From positions 248,001-312,000 of the forward strand of contig NZ_JAASAH010000005.1 of the NCBI RefSeq assembly GCF_012726235.1: DNA of 64,000 nt, given 5' to 3'. Shown here one piece after another: positions 19,454 to 30,324 of this stretch. The notes beneath the pieces were generated by a model. The model made no database searches and was not told the DNA's origin. It saw only the letters and a program-made list of their open reading frames with translations. Positions within the stretch are counted from its first letter, which is position 1; every line of letters starts with the position of its first letter. A program made the translations under genes and the position numbers. This DNA comes from Streptomyces sp. HNM0574. GTDB taxonomy: Bacteria > Actinomycetota > Actinomycetes > Streptomycetales > Streptomycetaceae.

Positions 19454-19501
19454 ACGACGAGGGCCCCGGCCGGATCGGAATCCGGCCGGGGCCCTCGTCG
19501 T
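19454..19501. terminator. Bidirectional terminator after phoP
   Basis: A perfect stem of about 22 bp (19454-19475 with 19480-19501) has a CGGA loop. It lies between phoP and the convergent lipoprotein gene and can serve both. Confidence 0.9.
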
Positions 19502-19534
19502 TGCTGTGCGGGGCGCTCCCTCGGGAGCGCGGGC

Positions 19535-20200
19535 TCAGTGGCCCGCGGGCGCCTCTGACTCCTCGGTCTTCGCGCCGGACTCCTCGGCACCGGGGGAGGC
19601 GTGCTCGCCCTTCGCGCCCTCGGACGGCTCGCCGGAGGCGTCGGCGCCGCCCTCGGGGGCCTCGGGGGAGGGCTTCACGGTCGGGCCGAACTTGCCGTAG
19701 TGGCCGGCGTCGTCGCGGTCACCGCGGACCACGGTGGCGCGCAGCTCGACCGAGCCGGTGCGGCTGAGCTCGAAGGTGACGGGCTGTGCGTTGCCGTCGG
19801 CGACACCGGCCTTGGCGGCGTCGCCCAGCATCGCGGACGCGTTGTTCTCGCCGCCGAGCATCAGGGAACCGCCCGCGGGGACGGTCAGCTCCTTCTCGCC
19901 CTTGGCGGGGGACAGCTTGGCCTTCACCTCGGAGCCGTTGACGGTGATCCCCTTGAGGACCTCGTCCTTGTCGCTGTCGTTGAAGATCCGCGCGGAGACG
20001 TTCGCCGGGTTCTCGGACCCGTCCTTGGCCGTCACGATGTTGACGTTCTGGAGCTTTATGCTCCCCTGCGTCTTCGCGGCGTTGTCGGGGTTCACCCCGT
20101 GGGTCTGGGCGTTGTTCCCGGCGCCGCACGCGGACAGCGTGACGACGGCGAGCGCGAGGGTGGTGGCGGCGAGGGTGCCGCGTCGAAGGCTGCTGCTCAC
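19535..20200 (-). CDS. Lipoprotein, possibly DUF461/PCuAC-like
   Basis: A lipoprotein signal peptide (LALAVVTLSAC, lipidated Cys25) precedes a beta-rich domain: IKLQNVNIVTAKD, NVSARIFNDSDKDEVLKGI, LTVPAGGSLMLGG and PVTFELSRTGSVEL. This order (new mass, paired strands, SLMLGG) resembles the PCu(A)C/DUF461 copper-chaperone fold. However, the Met/His copper ligands of that family are not evident, so copper binding is doubtful. The last 60 residues are Glu/Gly/Pro-rich and low complexity. It is exported and anchored to the outer leaflet. Confidence 0.75.
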   Translation of the reverse strand: MSSSLRRGTLAATTLALAVVTLSACGAGNNAQTHGVNPDNAAKTQGSIKLQNVNIVTAKDGSENPANVSARIFNDSDKDEVLKGITVNGSEVKAKLSPAKGEKELTVPAGGSLMLGGENNASAMLGDAAKAGVADGNAQPVTFELSRTGSVELRATVVRGDRDDAGHYGKFGPTVKPSPEAPEGGADASGEPSEGAKGEHASPGAEESGAKTEESEAPAGH

Positions 20201-20755
20201 GGCGGCGGCATCTCCTGTGCGAGCTCAGGCGGCCGAACTACGAGCCGGTCGCGGTCGGATGGATCAGTCCTGCCGCGCGGCCGGAACCGTCGGCAGGGAC
20301 CCGTCGTCACCGGTGCCGGGGCACGTCGTACGACAGGATCGTCTGGCGATACCAGGTTACCGACCTGCGAAGGACGCATCGCACCCGGCCCTCTCTCCCG
20401 TGCGCGGGCGCGCACGGGGACGGGGAAGTGCGGCGGTGGGCCCCAAATGCCCTGCTGTGCCCGGGAGATGGGCACGGCGGACGTTTCGTCCTGCGCCGCC
20501 GGCGGGCGTCCGCGGGGGTGCGCCGGGGGCCGCGAGCGGGGCGCGGATGTGGCCGATCCCACGCGCGGGGGCGAGGTGAGGGAGGACGGGCGTGCGGCCG
20601 TATGGCGCGCTCCGGCGGCGCTTCCGGACGCCGGTAGCGAGGGTGCGTGATCTGGCACACCGAGCGCCGAACGGAAGCGGAACGCGCACCTCCGGAGGGG
20701 TGCGCAAGAGTGCGTTCACGCCATTCCGCTAATGAATGCGGGCGGCTCCGGAATT

Positions 20756-20796
20756 GATCAACGACAGATCAACGGGAGACGCGCGGCAGATCAACG
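20756..20796. repeat. Three phased GATCAACG direct repeats
   Basis: Identical octamers begin at 20756, 20767 and 20789, spacings of 11 and 22 bases, so all lie on one face of the helix. This looks like a multi-subunit binding site; the protein is unknown. Confidence 0.6.
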
Positions 20797-21002
20797 AGGG
20801 GCCCCCGCCCAATTCTTCGGAAAATCCCCGACCCGGCCGAACGGACGCCCGGGAGACGCACCCTTACAGCCGGACAAAACGGACTTTCAACTGGCCTTCA
20901 GGGGCTCCCTCGTGGCCGTGTCGCCCCGGTTTCGCTCCGCTCGCATGTGGGCCCCGACCTGCGAATATCCGGACACGGAGGGGCGGCAAAGCACGACAAC
21001 GG

Positions 21003-21019
21003 GGGGCTTGTCAAGCCCC
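21003..21019. promoter_or_regulatory. Palindrome upstream of carD
   Basis: GGGGCTTGTCAAGCCCC is a 17-base palindrome with 8-base arms, about 90 bases before the carD start. It could be an operator. It contains TTGTCA but no matching -10 at the right distance. Confidence 0.35.
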
Positions 21020-21105
21020 GAGATGCGCTCTGACCTGCGAAAACGCCATTCAGGGGAGCCTCTTCCCGTGTTACCCTGGATAGCCACGGAAGGGGTACCT
21101 GACAC

Positions 21106-21588
21106 ATGACGTTCAAGGTTGGCGACACCGTGGTCTATCCCCATCACGGGGCCGCGCTGATCGAGGCTATCGAAACTCGCCAGATCAAAGGCGCGGACAA
21201 GACCTACTTGGTTCTGAAGGTCGCGCAGGGCGATTTGACGGTTCGTGTACCGGCGGACAACGCCGAGCTCGTCGGCGTTCGGGACGTGGTCGGTTCGGAC
21301 GGACTGGACAGAGTCTTCGAGGTGCTCCGCGCGCCGTACGCCGAAGAGCCCACCAACTGGTCCCGCCGCTACAAGGCGAATCTCGAGAAGCTCGCGTCCG
21401 GTGACGTGATCAAGGTGGCCGAGGTCGTGCGCGATCTGTGGCGCCGTGAGCGCGAGCGCGGCCTCTCCGCAGGTGAGAAGAGGATGCTCGCCAAGGCCCG
21501 GCAGATCCTGGTGAGCGAGCTGGCCCTCGCGGAGAAGACCAACGAGGACAAGGCGGAGGCGCTCCTCGACGAGGTGCTCGCCTCCTGA
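21106..21588 (+). CDS. carD: CarD/CdnL transcription factor
   Basis: CarD binds the RNA polymerase beta subunit and stabilises open complexes at rRNA and housekeeping promoters. The 160-residue protein has the N-terminal Tudor-like RNAP-interaction domain ([20 protein letters not shown], about 1-60) and a C-terminal helical DNA-binding domain with the conserved Trp motif in [13 protein letters not shown] and [15 protein letters not shown]. The start is clear because the protein begins directly with the fold. Confidence 0.96.
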   Translation: MTFKVGDTVVYPHHGAALIEAIETRQIKGADKTYLVLKVAQGDLTVRVPADNAELVGVRDVVGSDGLDRVFEVLRAPYAEEPTNWSRRYKANLEKLASGDVIKVAEVVRDLWRRERERGLSAGEKRMLAKARQILVSELALAEKTNEDKAEALLDEVLAS

Positions 21589-22007
21589 GGCCGTGACCCC
21601 GCCGAGTCGCCTCCCGGTCCCTTCGGTCGGTCCGTCCTCCCGACGAACCGTCGAGGCCGGTAACGGCAGGGCCGGACGGATCTCCATATGCGCGGCGGTG
21701 CCCGGCGATTCCACGCCGGGCACCGTGGTGTATCCGGACGCGGTACCCGCGCGGACGCCCGAGGCGGATGCGCCCGCCGGCACTCCGGGCGGAGTGACCG
21801 CGAGTCGTACGCTGTGTGCGCCCGGTGCGGACGGCGCCCCTCGGCGCCCGCACGTGGCGAAGTGCCGGGCCCGGGCAGTGGCCTCGACCGGGATTCACGG
21901 AAGGGTTGTGGTCAAGGCGATCGCGCCCGGCACTCCCCCAACCTACGGTCGGGGGCACCCAGGCCATACCCACCCCGGCTGAGGACACAAACCTGAACGC
22001 GCAACCG
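21589..22007. other. Intergenic region carD-ispD
   Basis: No gene is supported. It holds a GC-rich segment with an ispD-frame extension lacking homology-like content, and near the end a repeat-like hairpin (CCCCC at 21935-21939 with GGGGG at 21951-21955) of a type frequent between Streptomyces genes. Confidence 0.45.
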
Positions 22008-22763
22008 ATGTCAATGGAATCAGCGGGCGAGTCCCGCGCAGTCGAACCACGCACCGCGGCCGTCGTCCCCGCCGCCGGCCGGGGCGTCCGTCTCGGACCG
22101 GGCGCGCCCAAGGCGCTGCGCGCGCTGAACGGCACCCCGATGCTCGTGCACGCCGTGCGCGCGATGGCCAGAGCCAGGTCGGTCTCGCTGGTCGTCGTCG
22201 TGGCACCGCGGGACGGCGTCACCGAGGTGCGGAACCTGCTGGACGAGCACACGCTCCCCGACGTCGTCGTCGTGCCCGGCGGCGAGACCCGCCAGGACTC
22301 GGTGCGGCTCGGGCTGGCCGCGCTGCCGGAGGACGTCGAGATCGTCCTGGTGCACGACGCGGCCCGGCCGCTCGTCCCGGTCGACACCGTGGACGCCGTC
22401 GCCCGGGCCGTACGGGACGGGGCGCCCGCGGTGGTGCCCGCGCTTCCGGTGGCGGACACCGTCAAGGAGGTCCGGCCGCGCGAGGGCGGTGCGCCCGAGC
22501 CCGTCACGGGGACGCCGGACCGGTCGCTGCTGCGCGCCGTGCAGACGCCGCAGGGCTTCGCCCGTGCGGTGCTCGCCGAGGCGCACGCGCGGGTGGCCCG
22601 CGAGGGCGAGGGCGCCACCGACGACGCGGGCATGGTGGAGCGCACGGGGCACGAGGTCGTCGTCGTCCCGGGGCACGAGGAGGCGTTCAAGGTGACGCGT
22701 CCGCTCGACCTGGTGCTGGCCGAGGCCGTGCTCGCGCGGAGGAGGGTCACCGATGGCTTCTGA
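22008..22763 (+). CDS. ispD: 2-C-methyl-D-erythritol 4-phosphate cytidylyltransferase
   Basis: IspD makes CDP-ME in the non-mevalonate isoprenoid pathway. The 251-residue protein has [21 protein letters not shown] (nucleotide loop), [12 protein letters not shown] and [10 protein letters not shown], and ends with the typical [14 protein letters not shown]. The start is uncertain. ATG 22008 or 22014 lacks a close Shine-Dalgarno, whereas GAGGA (21981-21985) lies 7 bases before an in-frame CTG at 21993. It overlaps ispF by 11 bases. Confidence 0.94.
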   Translation: MSMESAGESRAVEPRTAAVVPAAGRGVRLGPGAPKALRALNGTPMLVHAVRAMARARSVSLVVVVAPRDGVTEVRNLLDEHTLPDVVVVPGGETRQDSVRLGLAALPEDVEIVLVHDAARPLVPVDTVDAVARAVRDGAPAVVPALPVADTVKEVRPREGGAPEPVTGTPDRSLLRAVQTPQGFARAVLAEAHARVAREGEGATDDAGMVERTGHEVVVVPGHEEAFKVTRPLDLVLAEAVLARRRVTDGF

Positions 22764-23250
22764 GGCAGGCGTGCGGCTGCCGCTGGTCGGCATCGGTACG
22801 GATGTGCACGCCTTCGAGGAGGGGCGCGAGCTGTGGTGCGCGGGGCTGCTGTGGGAGGGCGAGAGCGCGGGTCTGGCCGGGCACTCCGACGGTGACGTCG
22901 CCGCGCACGCCGCCTGCGACGCGCTGTTCTCCGCCGCCGGGCTCGGCGATCTCGGCGCCCACTTCGGTACGGGCCGGCCCGAGTGGTCCGGTGCCGCGGG
23001 CGTGGTGCTGCTGGCCGAGGCGGCGCGGATCGTGCGCGAGGCCGGTTTCGGGATCGGGAACGTCGCCATCCAGGTCATCGGCGTACGCCCGAAGATCGGC
23101 AAGCGGCGGGACGAGGCGCAGGCCGCGCTGTCGGCCGCGGTCGGGGCGCCGGTCTCGGTCTCCGGCACGACGACGGACGGCCTGGGGCTGACCGGGCGCG
23201 GCGACGGGCTGGCCGCGATGGCGACGGCACTGGTCGTCCGCGAGAACTGA
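22753..23250 (+). CDS. ispF: 2-C-methyl-D-erythritol 2,4-cyclodiphosphate synthase
   Basis: IspF cyclises CDP-ME2P to MEcPP. The 165-residue protein has the metal-binding GIGTDVHAF and [18 protein letters not shown], plus [10 protein letters not shown] and the C-terminal [17 protein letters not shown]. It is in one operon with ispD through an 11-base overlap. A stem-loop terminator follows at 23262. Confidence 0.96.
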   Translation: MASEAGVRLPLVGIGTDVHAFEEGRELWCAGLLWEGESAGLAGHSDGDVAAHAACDALFSAAGLGDLGAHFGTGRPEWSGAAGVVLLAEAARIVREAGFGIGNVAIQVIGVRPKIGKRRDEAQAALSAAVGAPVSVSGTTTDGLGLTGRGDGLAAMATALVVREN

Positions 23251-23261
23251 GGGCCGACGAG

Positions 23262-23296
23262 GCGGGGCCGGGCGGTGCGTGTCCGCCTGGCCCCGC
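23262..23296 (+). terminator. ispDF terminator
   Basis: A 14-bp stem with one G-T pair (23262-23275 with 23283-23296) and a 7-base loop lies 11 bases past ispF. It insulates the following cassette. Confidence 0.65.
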
Positions 23297-23369
23297 TCCG
23301 TGTTCCGGGGTGTCCGTGGTGACGCACGTCCCAGGCAGTTGCACATGGTGCGCAGTTACTCTGGTGGGG

Positions 23370-23954
23370 ATGTCTTACGTTTTGCGTACCGCCACCTCTG
23401 CCGACGCGGATGCCGCGCGCAGCGTCATGCTCGACACCGTCTACCGCGATCTGCGGTCCGGTTACGTGCCCAGGTGGCACCGCGACATCATCGACATCGA
23501 GGGCAGCTATCTGCGGCCCGAGCGGCGCACGCTGCTGGTCGCCGAGAGCGCGGACGGCGAGATCGTCGCGACGGGTGCCGTCCGTGACCAGGGTCCGCAG
23601 TCGCCGCCGAACCCGGAGTGGATCGCGGAGCGCTTCCCGTCCGGGGCCACCGCGCAGCTGTGCCGGATCTACGTGCGCCCCGAGTGGCGGCGGCACGGGA
23701 TCGCGCGGGCGATGGTGCGCGAGCTGTCGGCGTTCGCGGCGGCCGTCGGCGGGTACGAGGCGCTCTATCTGCACACCGATCCGGCGGTGCCGGGTGCCGA
23801 GCCGTTCTGGCGGTCGCTGGCCCGCGAGGTGTGCGACGAGCGGGAGCTCCCGGGCGGCGGTCAGGGCATCGTCCACTTCGAACTCCCGCTGCCCGGACCG
23901 GCGTTGGTGCCCGCGCCCGCGGCGGCCGCCGTCGGGGTCACCGGGGCCCCTTGA
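23370..23954 (+). CDS. GNAT family N-acetyltransferase
   Basis: The 194-residue protein has the GNAT core: YVLRTATSADADAARSVM at the start, RTLLVAESADGEIVATGAV, and the CoA loop in CRIYVRPEWRRHGIARAMV. DPAVPGAEPFWRSL follows. ATG 23370 has only a poor ribosome site (GGTGGGG adjacent). Its stop codon abuts the Zur-like box of the next operon. The substrate is unknown. It may or may not belong functionally to the transporter cassette. Confidence 0.82.
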   Translation: MSYVLRTATSADADAARSVMLDTVYRDLRSGYVPRWHRDIIDIEGSYLRPERRTLLVAESADGEIVATGAVRDQGPQSPPNPEWIAERFPSGATAQLCRIYVRPEWRRHGIARAMVRELSAFAAAVGGYEALYLHTDPAVPGAEPFWRSLAREVCDERELPGGGQGIVHFELPLPGPALVPAPAAAAVGVTGAP

Positions 23955-23969
23955 TGAGAATGGTTTTCA
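23955..23969 (+). promoter_or_regulatory. Zur-type box in the transporter promoter
   Basis: TGAGAATGGTTTTCA matches the actinobacterial Zur 7-1-7 palindrome (as TGAAAATGATTTTCA, from memory) at 13 of 15 positions. It lies between TTGATG (23951-23956) and TAAAGT (23972-23977), the likely -35 and -10. The ATG at 23985 would then be at or near +1, a leaderless mRNA. Zinc-replete repression is predicted. Confidence 0.65.
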
Positions 23970-23984
23970 GGTAAAGTTCTGCTC

Positions 23985-25511
23985 ATGTCCGAGATACGCA
24001 GCGGCTTCCGCCGTGCCCGCATCCCCGCCCTCGCCGCCACCGTGCTGCTCTCCGCCGGCGTCCTCACCGCCTGCGGCGGCCAGGACGACGCGGGCTCCGG
24101 CGACCGGCTGCGCGTCGCCATGGCGTTCCCGCCCGCGCAGGGCATGAGCCCGTACGGGGACGACGCCGTCACCCTCAGCCGGCTGTCCGTCATCGAGGGG
24201 CTGACCAGCCTCGGCAAGGACGGCGAGCCCGAGCCCGCGCTGGCCACCTCCTGGAAGTCCTCGGACGGCGACCGCAGTTGGACCTTCCAGCTGCGCGAGG
24301 CGCGCTTCCAGGACGGGGACCCGGTCACCGCCGAGGCCGTCGCGCGCTCCCTGGAGAAGGCCGAGGCGGCCTCGCCGCAGCCGCGCGTGCTCAGCGACGC
24401 GGGCGATCTGAAGGCGGAGGCCGAGGGAGAGCGCACCGTACGCGTCACCAGCAGCGAACCGGACGTGCTGCTGCCGCAGCGGCTCGCGAACCCGTCGCTG
24501 GCGGTCCTCTCGGCCGGCGCGTACGGCAAGGACGGCAAGGCCGATCCGGCCGGGCACGCCACGGGCCCGTTCACGCTGACCCGGGTCAACGGCACCGCGA
24601 GCGCCACGCTGGAGCGGAACGAGAAGTACTGGGGGAAGAAGGCGCAGGCGCCGGGCGTGGACGTGAAGTTCGTCGCCGACGGCACCGCGCGGGCCAACGC
24701 GCTGCGCGCCGGGCAGACCGACATCGCCGAGTACGTACCCGTCAGCCAGGCGTCCGTGCTGGAGAAGGACCAGGTGCACGAGGTGCCGACGGCGCGCACC
24801 AACAGCCTGTACCTGAACACGGAGAACGGGCCGTTCGCCGAGGCGCCGGTGCGTGCCGCGGCCCGCTCGGCCGTCGACAGCGAGGCCCTGGTCAAGGGCG
24901 TCTACGAGGGTCACGCCGACACCGCGCGCGGCCTGCTCGGCCCCGGCATCCCCTGGGCCGAGGAGGCGCGGAAGGGCAAGCCGGGCGAGCGGACGGAGCC
25001 GGCGCCGGAGAAGGACGTGCGGGACGCGGGGACGATCACGCTCGCGACGTACACCAACCGCCCCGAGCTGCCCGAGGTCGCCACGACCGTCGAGCAGCAG
25101 CTGAAGAAGGCGGGCTTCCGGGTCAAGCAAGTGGTGCGGGACTACGCGCAGATGGAGGCCGACGCGCTGGACGGGAAGTTCGACGCGTTCATCCTGCCGC
25201 GCAACACCCTGCTGGACACCGGCGATCCGGTCTCCTACCTCCAGTCCGACTTCACCTGCGAGGGCTCCTTCAACATCTCCCAGCTGTGCGACAGCGGGGT
25301 CGACGCGGCCGTCGGCAAGGCGGCGCGGGCGAAGGACACCGACGAGCGGCAGGCCGCCGAGGCCGAGGCCGAGGCCCGCATCCTGCGCACGGACGCGCTG
25401 GTGCCGCTGCTCCACGAACGGTTCATCCAGGGCGTCTCGGCCGACGTCGACGGTGTGGCCCTCGACCCGATGGAGCGCAGGCTCGTCACCGCAGACACCC
25501 GGCTCGGCTGA
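23985..25511 (+). CDS. ABC transporter solute-binding lipoprotein (SBP_bac_5; peptide/nickel/opine type)
   Basis: This 508-residue lipoprotein has a signal ending LLSAGVLTAC (lipidated Cys30). The family 5 pattern follows: SRLSVIEGLTSLGKDGEPEPALATSWKSSD, then FQLREARFQDGDPVTAEAV, and ARSAVDSEALVKGVYEG in the second lobe. Members bind peptides, nickel chelates or opine metallophores (NikA, CntA). The promoter carries a Zur-type box, which points to a metal chelate as ligand; this is inference. It is followed 2 bases later by the fused permease and then an MFS gene. Confidence 0.88.
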   Translation: MSEIRSGFRRARIPALAATVLLSAGVLTACGGQDDAGSGDRLRVAMAFPPAQGMSPYGDDAVTLSRLSVIEGLTSLGKDGEPEPALATSWKSSDGDRSWTFQLREARFQDGDPVTAEAVARSLEKAEAASPQPRVLSDAGDLKAEAEGERTVRVTSSEPDVLLPQRLANPSLAVLSAGAYGKDGKADPAGHATGPFTLTRVNGTASATLERNEKYWGKKAQAPGVDVKFVADGTARANALRAGQTDIAEYVPVSQASVLEKDQVHEVPTARTNSLYLNTENGPFAEAPVRAAARSAVDSEALVKGVYEGHADTARGLLGPGIPWAEEARKGKPGERTEPAPEKDVRDAGTITLATYTNRPELPEVATTVEQQLKKAGFRVKQVVRDYAQMEADALDGKFDAFILPRNTLLDTGDPVSYLQSDFTCEGSFNISQLCDSGVDAAVGKAARAKDTDERQAAEAEAEARILRTDALVPLLHERFIQGVSADVDGVALDPMERRLVTADTRLG

Positions 25512-25513
25512 CC

Positions 25514-27313
25514 GTGCGCCGCACCGTCGCCGGGCGGCTGGTGGCCGCGCTCGGGGTGCTGCTCGCCGTCGGGCTGCTGCCGTGGCTGACGCGTACCGAC
25601 CCGGCGCGCGCGATCCTGCACGCCCGGTACGCCGACCGGGAGCCGACGCCCGAGGCGCTCGCCGCGATCCGGGCCGAGACCGGGCTCGACGACGGCCCGC
25701 TGCACACGCTCGCCCGGTGGGCCGGCGGACTGCTGCACGGTGACTTCGGCACCTCCTGGGTCTCGGGGCTGCCCGTCGGCCCGGACGTCACCGGGGCGCT
25801 GGGCACCTCGCTGACGCTGATGGGCGCCTCGCTGCTGGTCGCGGTGGTGCTCGCGGGCGCGCTCAGCTTCCGCACGCTGCGCGAGGGCGCGCGGGCCCTG
25901 GGTGGCGCGCGGGTGCGCGCCGGTACGACGGGCGCGGTGCTCGCGGCGTTGCCCGAGTTCCTGCTGGCCTCGGTGCTGGCGACGGTCTTCGCCGTCCAGC
26001 TGGGGTGGTTCCCGGCGATCGGCTGGGGCGAGGGCGGCACCGTCGTCCTGCCCGCGCTCGCCATGGGCCTGCCCGCCGGGGCGCTGCTCGGACGGCTGCT
26101 GGACGACGCGCTGCCCGCCGCCTTCGCCGAACCCTGGGTCCGGACGACGGTCGCCCACGGCATGCCGCCCGCGCGCATCGCCCGGCACGCGCTGCGCCGC
26201 GTACTGCCGCCGCTGCTCCCGCAGTTCGGCTTCGTCGTGGTCGGGCTGACCGGCGGGGCCGTGGCCGTGGAGACGCTGTTCGCGATCCCGGGGCTCGGCG
26301 GCACCGCGCTGGACGCGGCGCTGGCGCAGGACCTGCCGGTGCTCCAGGCGTGCGTGCTGCTCCTGCTGGTGCTCGGCCTCGCGGTCGGCGCCGTGGTGCG
26401 CGCCGCGCGCCGCTTCCTGATCGGGCCCGCGCTGGACGCCGGCGCGCTGCCCGCGCTGCGCCGCCCCCGGCCCGAACCGGGGCGCGGCACGCGGTGGGCG
26501 GCCGGGACGCTGGCGGCGCTGCTCGTCGCCGTGGTCGTGGCCGGGCTGCTGCGCGATCCGCTGCACGTCGACTCCGCGGCCCGGCTCGCCGCGCCCAGCG
26601 CCGCGCACCCGCTGGGGACGGACGGCCTCGGCCGGGACGTCCTCGCCCGCCTCGGGCACGGCGCCGCGCGGACGGCCGTGACGGCGGCCGGGGTCACCGC
26701 GGTCACGCTCGTCGTGGGCGTCGCCGTCGGCCTGCTCGCGCGCTGGACGGAGGGGCTGCGCGAGGTCGTCAACGCGCTGCCGCCGGTCATCGCCGGGCTG
26801 ATCGTCGCGGGCATCGCGGGGCCCGGCGCGTGGGGAGCGGCCGCTGCGGTCGCGGTCGTCGCCTGGGCGCCGCTGGCCGCGCACACGGCGGCGCTGTACG
26901 AGGAGGAGCGCGCGGCCACGCATCTGGAGGGCGCCGTCGCGCTCGGCGCGGGGCGCCGCCATCTGCTGCTGAAGCACGTGCTGCCCGGTGTGCTGCCGCC
27001 GGTGGTGCGGCACGCGGTGCTGCGCGTCCCGGCGCTGGCGCTGGCCCTGGCCTCGCTCGGCTTCCTCGGCCTGGGCGCGGCGCCGCCCGCGCCCGAGTGG
27101 GGCCGGATGCTCTCGGAGAACATGCCGTACGTGGAGCGGGCGCCCTGGGCGGTGCTGGCCCCCGCCGCGGGTCTCGCCTCCCTCGGCGCCCTCGCCGTCC
27201 TCCTCGGCGCCCTCCGGCCCCGCCTGCTGCCGCGCTTCGGCCGGGGCGCCGCGTACGAGCGCGGTGCCGGGGACGCGCAGCCGGCCGGTCGCCCTGGCGC
27301 GGGTGTGCCGTGA
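25514..27313 (+). CDS. Fused DppB-DppC type ABC permease
   Basis: The 599-residue protein joins two permease halves in one chain. The first half (about 1-310) has an EAA-loop at [22 protein letters not shown] and ends [13 protein letters not shown], typical of DppB/NikB. The second half (about 335-599) has [25 protein letters not shown] DppC/NikC sequence and a second EAA-loop at [21 protein letters not shown]. About 12 hydrophobic segments are visible. These permeases are normally separate genes. GTG 25514 starts 2 bases after the binding-protein stop. No ATPase gene is adjacent, so an ATPase must come from elsewhere. Confidence 0.87.
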   Translation: MRRTVAGRLVAALGVLLAVGLLPWLTRTDPARAILHARYADREPTPEALAAIRAETGLDDGPLHTLARWAGGLLHGDFGTSWVSGLPVGPDVTGALGTSLTLMGASLLVAVVLAGALSFRTLREGARALGGARVRAGTTGAVLAALPEFLLASVLATVFAVQLGWFPAIGWGEGGTVVLPALAMGLPAGALLGRLLDDALPAAFAEPWVRTTVAHGMPPARIARHALRRVLPPLLPQFGFVVVGLTGGAVAVETLFAIPGLGGTALDAALAQDLPVLQACVLLLLVLGLAVGAVVRAARRFLIGPALDAGALPALRRPRPEPGRGTRWAAGTLAALLVAVVVAGLLRDPLHVDSAARLAAPSAAHPLGTDGLGRDVLARLGHGAARTAVTAAGVTAVTLVVGVAVGLLARWTEGLREVVNALPPVIAGLIVAGIAGPGAWGAAAAVAVVAWAPLAAHTAALYEEERAATHLEGAVALGAGRRHLLLKHVLPGVLPPVVRHAVLRVPALALALASLGFLGLGAAPPAPEWGRMLSENMPYVERAPWAVLAPAAGLASLGALAVLLGALRPRLLPRFGRGAAYERGAGDAQPAGRPGAGVP

Positions 27314-28599
27314 CGCAGGACCGGGCGACGGGGCGGAGCGCGGGGCGGGGCGGCGCCGGGGGCGGCCGGTGGCGGTCGGTGCGGGACGTGCGGGCGCTGC
27401 CGCCGCTGCTGCGGCTGCTCGCCGGGACCCAACTGGCCTTCAACGTCGGCTTCTTCGCCGTCCTCCCGTACCTCGCCGCGCATCTGGGCGGGGCGCTGGG
27501 CATGGGCGGCTGGCTGGTGGGGCTGGTGCTCGGGCTGCGGACGTTCAGCCAGCAGGGGCTGTTCGTCGTCGGCGGGGCGCTGGCCGACCGGTACGGGCCG
27601 CGTCCCGTGGTGCTCGCCGGGTGTGTGCTGCGGATCGCCGGGTTCGTGTGGCTCGGGCAGGCGCGGGAGACGTGGTCGGTCGTCGCGGCCGTGCTCTGCG
27701 TGGGGTTCGCGGCGGCGCTGTTCTCGCCCGCCGTCGAGGCGGAGGCCGCGCGGCAGTCCGTCCGCTGGGAGGCGGCCGGCGGGCACCCGCGGGCCCGTAC
27801 GCTCGCCGTCTTCTCCGCCGCCGGGCAGGCCGGCGCGTTCCTCGGGCCGCTGCTCGGCTCGCTGCTGCTGCTCGCCGACTTCACCACCGCCTGCTGGGCG
27901 GGCGCCGCCGTCTTCGTCCTGGTCCTCGCCGGGCACTGGCGTCTGATGCCGCGACGGGACGGGGACGAGAGCGGCCCGCGGCGTGCGAAGGGCGAGGCCG
28001 GGGGCGCGCTGCGGGCCGTCCTCACCAACGGTCCGTTCCTGCTGGTCTGCCTCGCGTACAGCAGCTATCTCCTCGCCTACAACCAGCTCTATCTGGCGCT
28101 GCCCGAGGAGGTCCTCCGGGTCACCGGCTCGCAGGCGGCGCTCGGCTGGCTGTTCGCGCTGTCGTCCCTTCTGGTGGTCTGCGCGCAGCTGCCGGTCACC
28201 CGGGCAGTGGGCGAGAGGCTGAGCCACCGGACCACTCTCCGCGCGGGGCTGCTGCTCGTCGCCGCCGGCTTCGCGCTCGTCGCGCTGGCCGCTCCGCTCG
28301 GGCTGCGGGACGTACGGGGGCTGGCGCCCGCCGCCGGGTACGTGCTGCTGCTGACGCTCGGGCAGATGCTCGCCGTCCCCTCGGCCCGTGCGCTGGTCAC
28401 GGAGCTGGTCGAGGAGCGCCGGCTCGGCTTCGCCATGGGCGCCATGTCGTCCTTCTCGGGGCTCGTGGTGCTGGGCGGGAGCGCCGCCACCGGGGCGCTG
28501 CTCGGCAGCGGCGCCCCACCGGCCGCCGTCTGGACCGTCCTCGCCGTGCCCCCGCTGCTCGGCGCCCTGCTCGCCGGCACCGCGTCCCGCACCCGCTGA
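27310..28599 (+). CDS. MFS transporter, possible metallophore exporter
   Basis: This 429-residue protein has about 12 membrane helices. The loop 2-3 motif is [16 protein letters not shown], and a basic cytoplasmic loop divides the halves ([14 protein letters not shown]). The N-terminal 30 residues are Gly/Arg-rich. It starts with GTG overlapping the permease stop (GTGA), so binding protein, permease and MFS form one operon. In staphylopine-type systems an MFS protein (CntE) exports the metallophore that the ABC system reimports. The same pairing is seen here, but no biosynthetic genes are present. Confidence 0.82.
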   Translation: MTQDRATGRSAGRGGAGGGRWRSVRDVRALPPLLRLLAGTQLAFNVGFFAVLPYLAAHLGGALGMGGWLVGLVLGLRTFSQQGLFVVGGALADRYGPRPVVLAGCVLRIAGFVWLGQARETWSVVAAVLCVGFAAALFSPAVEAEAARQSVRWEAAGGHPRARTLAVFSAAGQAGAFLGPLLGSLLLLADFTTACWAGAAVFVLVLAGHWRLMPRRDGDESGPRRAKGEAGGALRAVLTNGPFLLVCLAYSSYLLAYNQLYLALPEEVLRVTGSQAALGWLFALSSLLVVCAQLPVTRAVGERLSHRTTLRAGLLLVAAGFALVALAAPLGLRDVRGLAPAAGYVLLLTLGQMLAVPSARALVTELVEERRLGFAMGAMSSFSGLVVLGGSAATGALLGSGAPPAAVWTVLAVPPLLGALLAGTASRTR

Positions 28600-28733
28600 A
28601 CCGGCTGCGCGCGGGCGCTTCGTCCGTGACGTCCGGCACATCCGCGGCACCGTCCCGGAGCGCCCCGCAGGCCCGGGAGCCGAGGCCCGGTGGGGCGGAG
28701 CGGGCACTCCCGCACGCCGTCTACCCTTGTCCC

Positions 28734-30143
<1,410 letters not shown>

Positions 30144-30197
30144 GGCGCCGCGGCCCCGGCCCCGCGTCCCCGCACGCGGCGCCGGGCACGCGCGGTA

Positions 30198-30224
30198 CCC
30201 GGCACCCGTACGCACGGTGCCGGG
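30198..30224 (+). terminator. Hairpin between cysS and rlmB
   Basis: CCCGGCACC (30198-30206) pairs perfectly with GGTGCCGGG (30216-30224) over a 9-base loop. It may reduce read-through into rlmB. Confidence 0.45.
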
Positions 30225-30324
30225 CCACCCGCTTCACCCGGGTCCGGGATAATTGCCCGGGACGGAGCGGACCGCGCACACGCACAGACCACCCAAGTCA
30301 GCAGCAAGAGAAGCAGGTGCCCCG

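Larger units (their letters stand above)
20201..21105. other. Long intergenic region before carD
   Basis: This 0.9-kb stretch between the divergent lipoprotein and carD genes holds no convincing gene. The open frames across it lack third-position bias. It contains the phased GATCAACG repeats (20756-20796), a relatively AT-rich block (about 20730-21060) and a palindrome at 21003-21019. A possible carD -10 (TACCCT) lies at about 21071. Confidence 0.6.

Noticed and set aside
20732..21109. Plus-strand frame ending at the carD start
   Set aside because: Third-position bias is absent and the frame covers the phased repeats and palindrome; probably non-coding.
25486..28707. 1073-codon open frame on the minus strand
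   Set aside because: Antisense to the fused permease and MFS genes; composition is Arg/Pro/Ala-rich with no motif.
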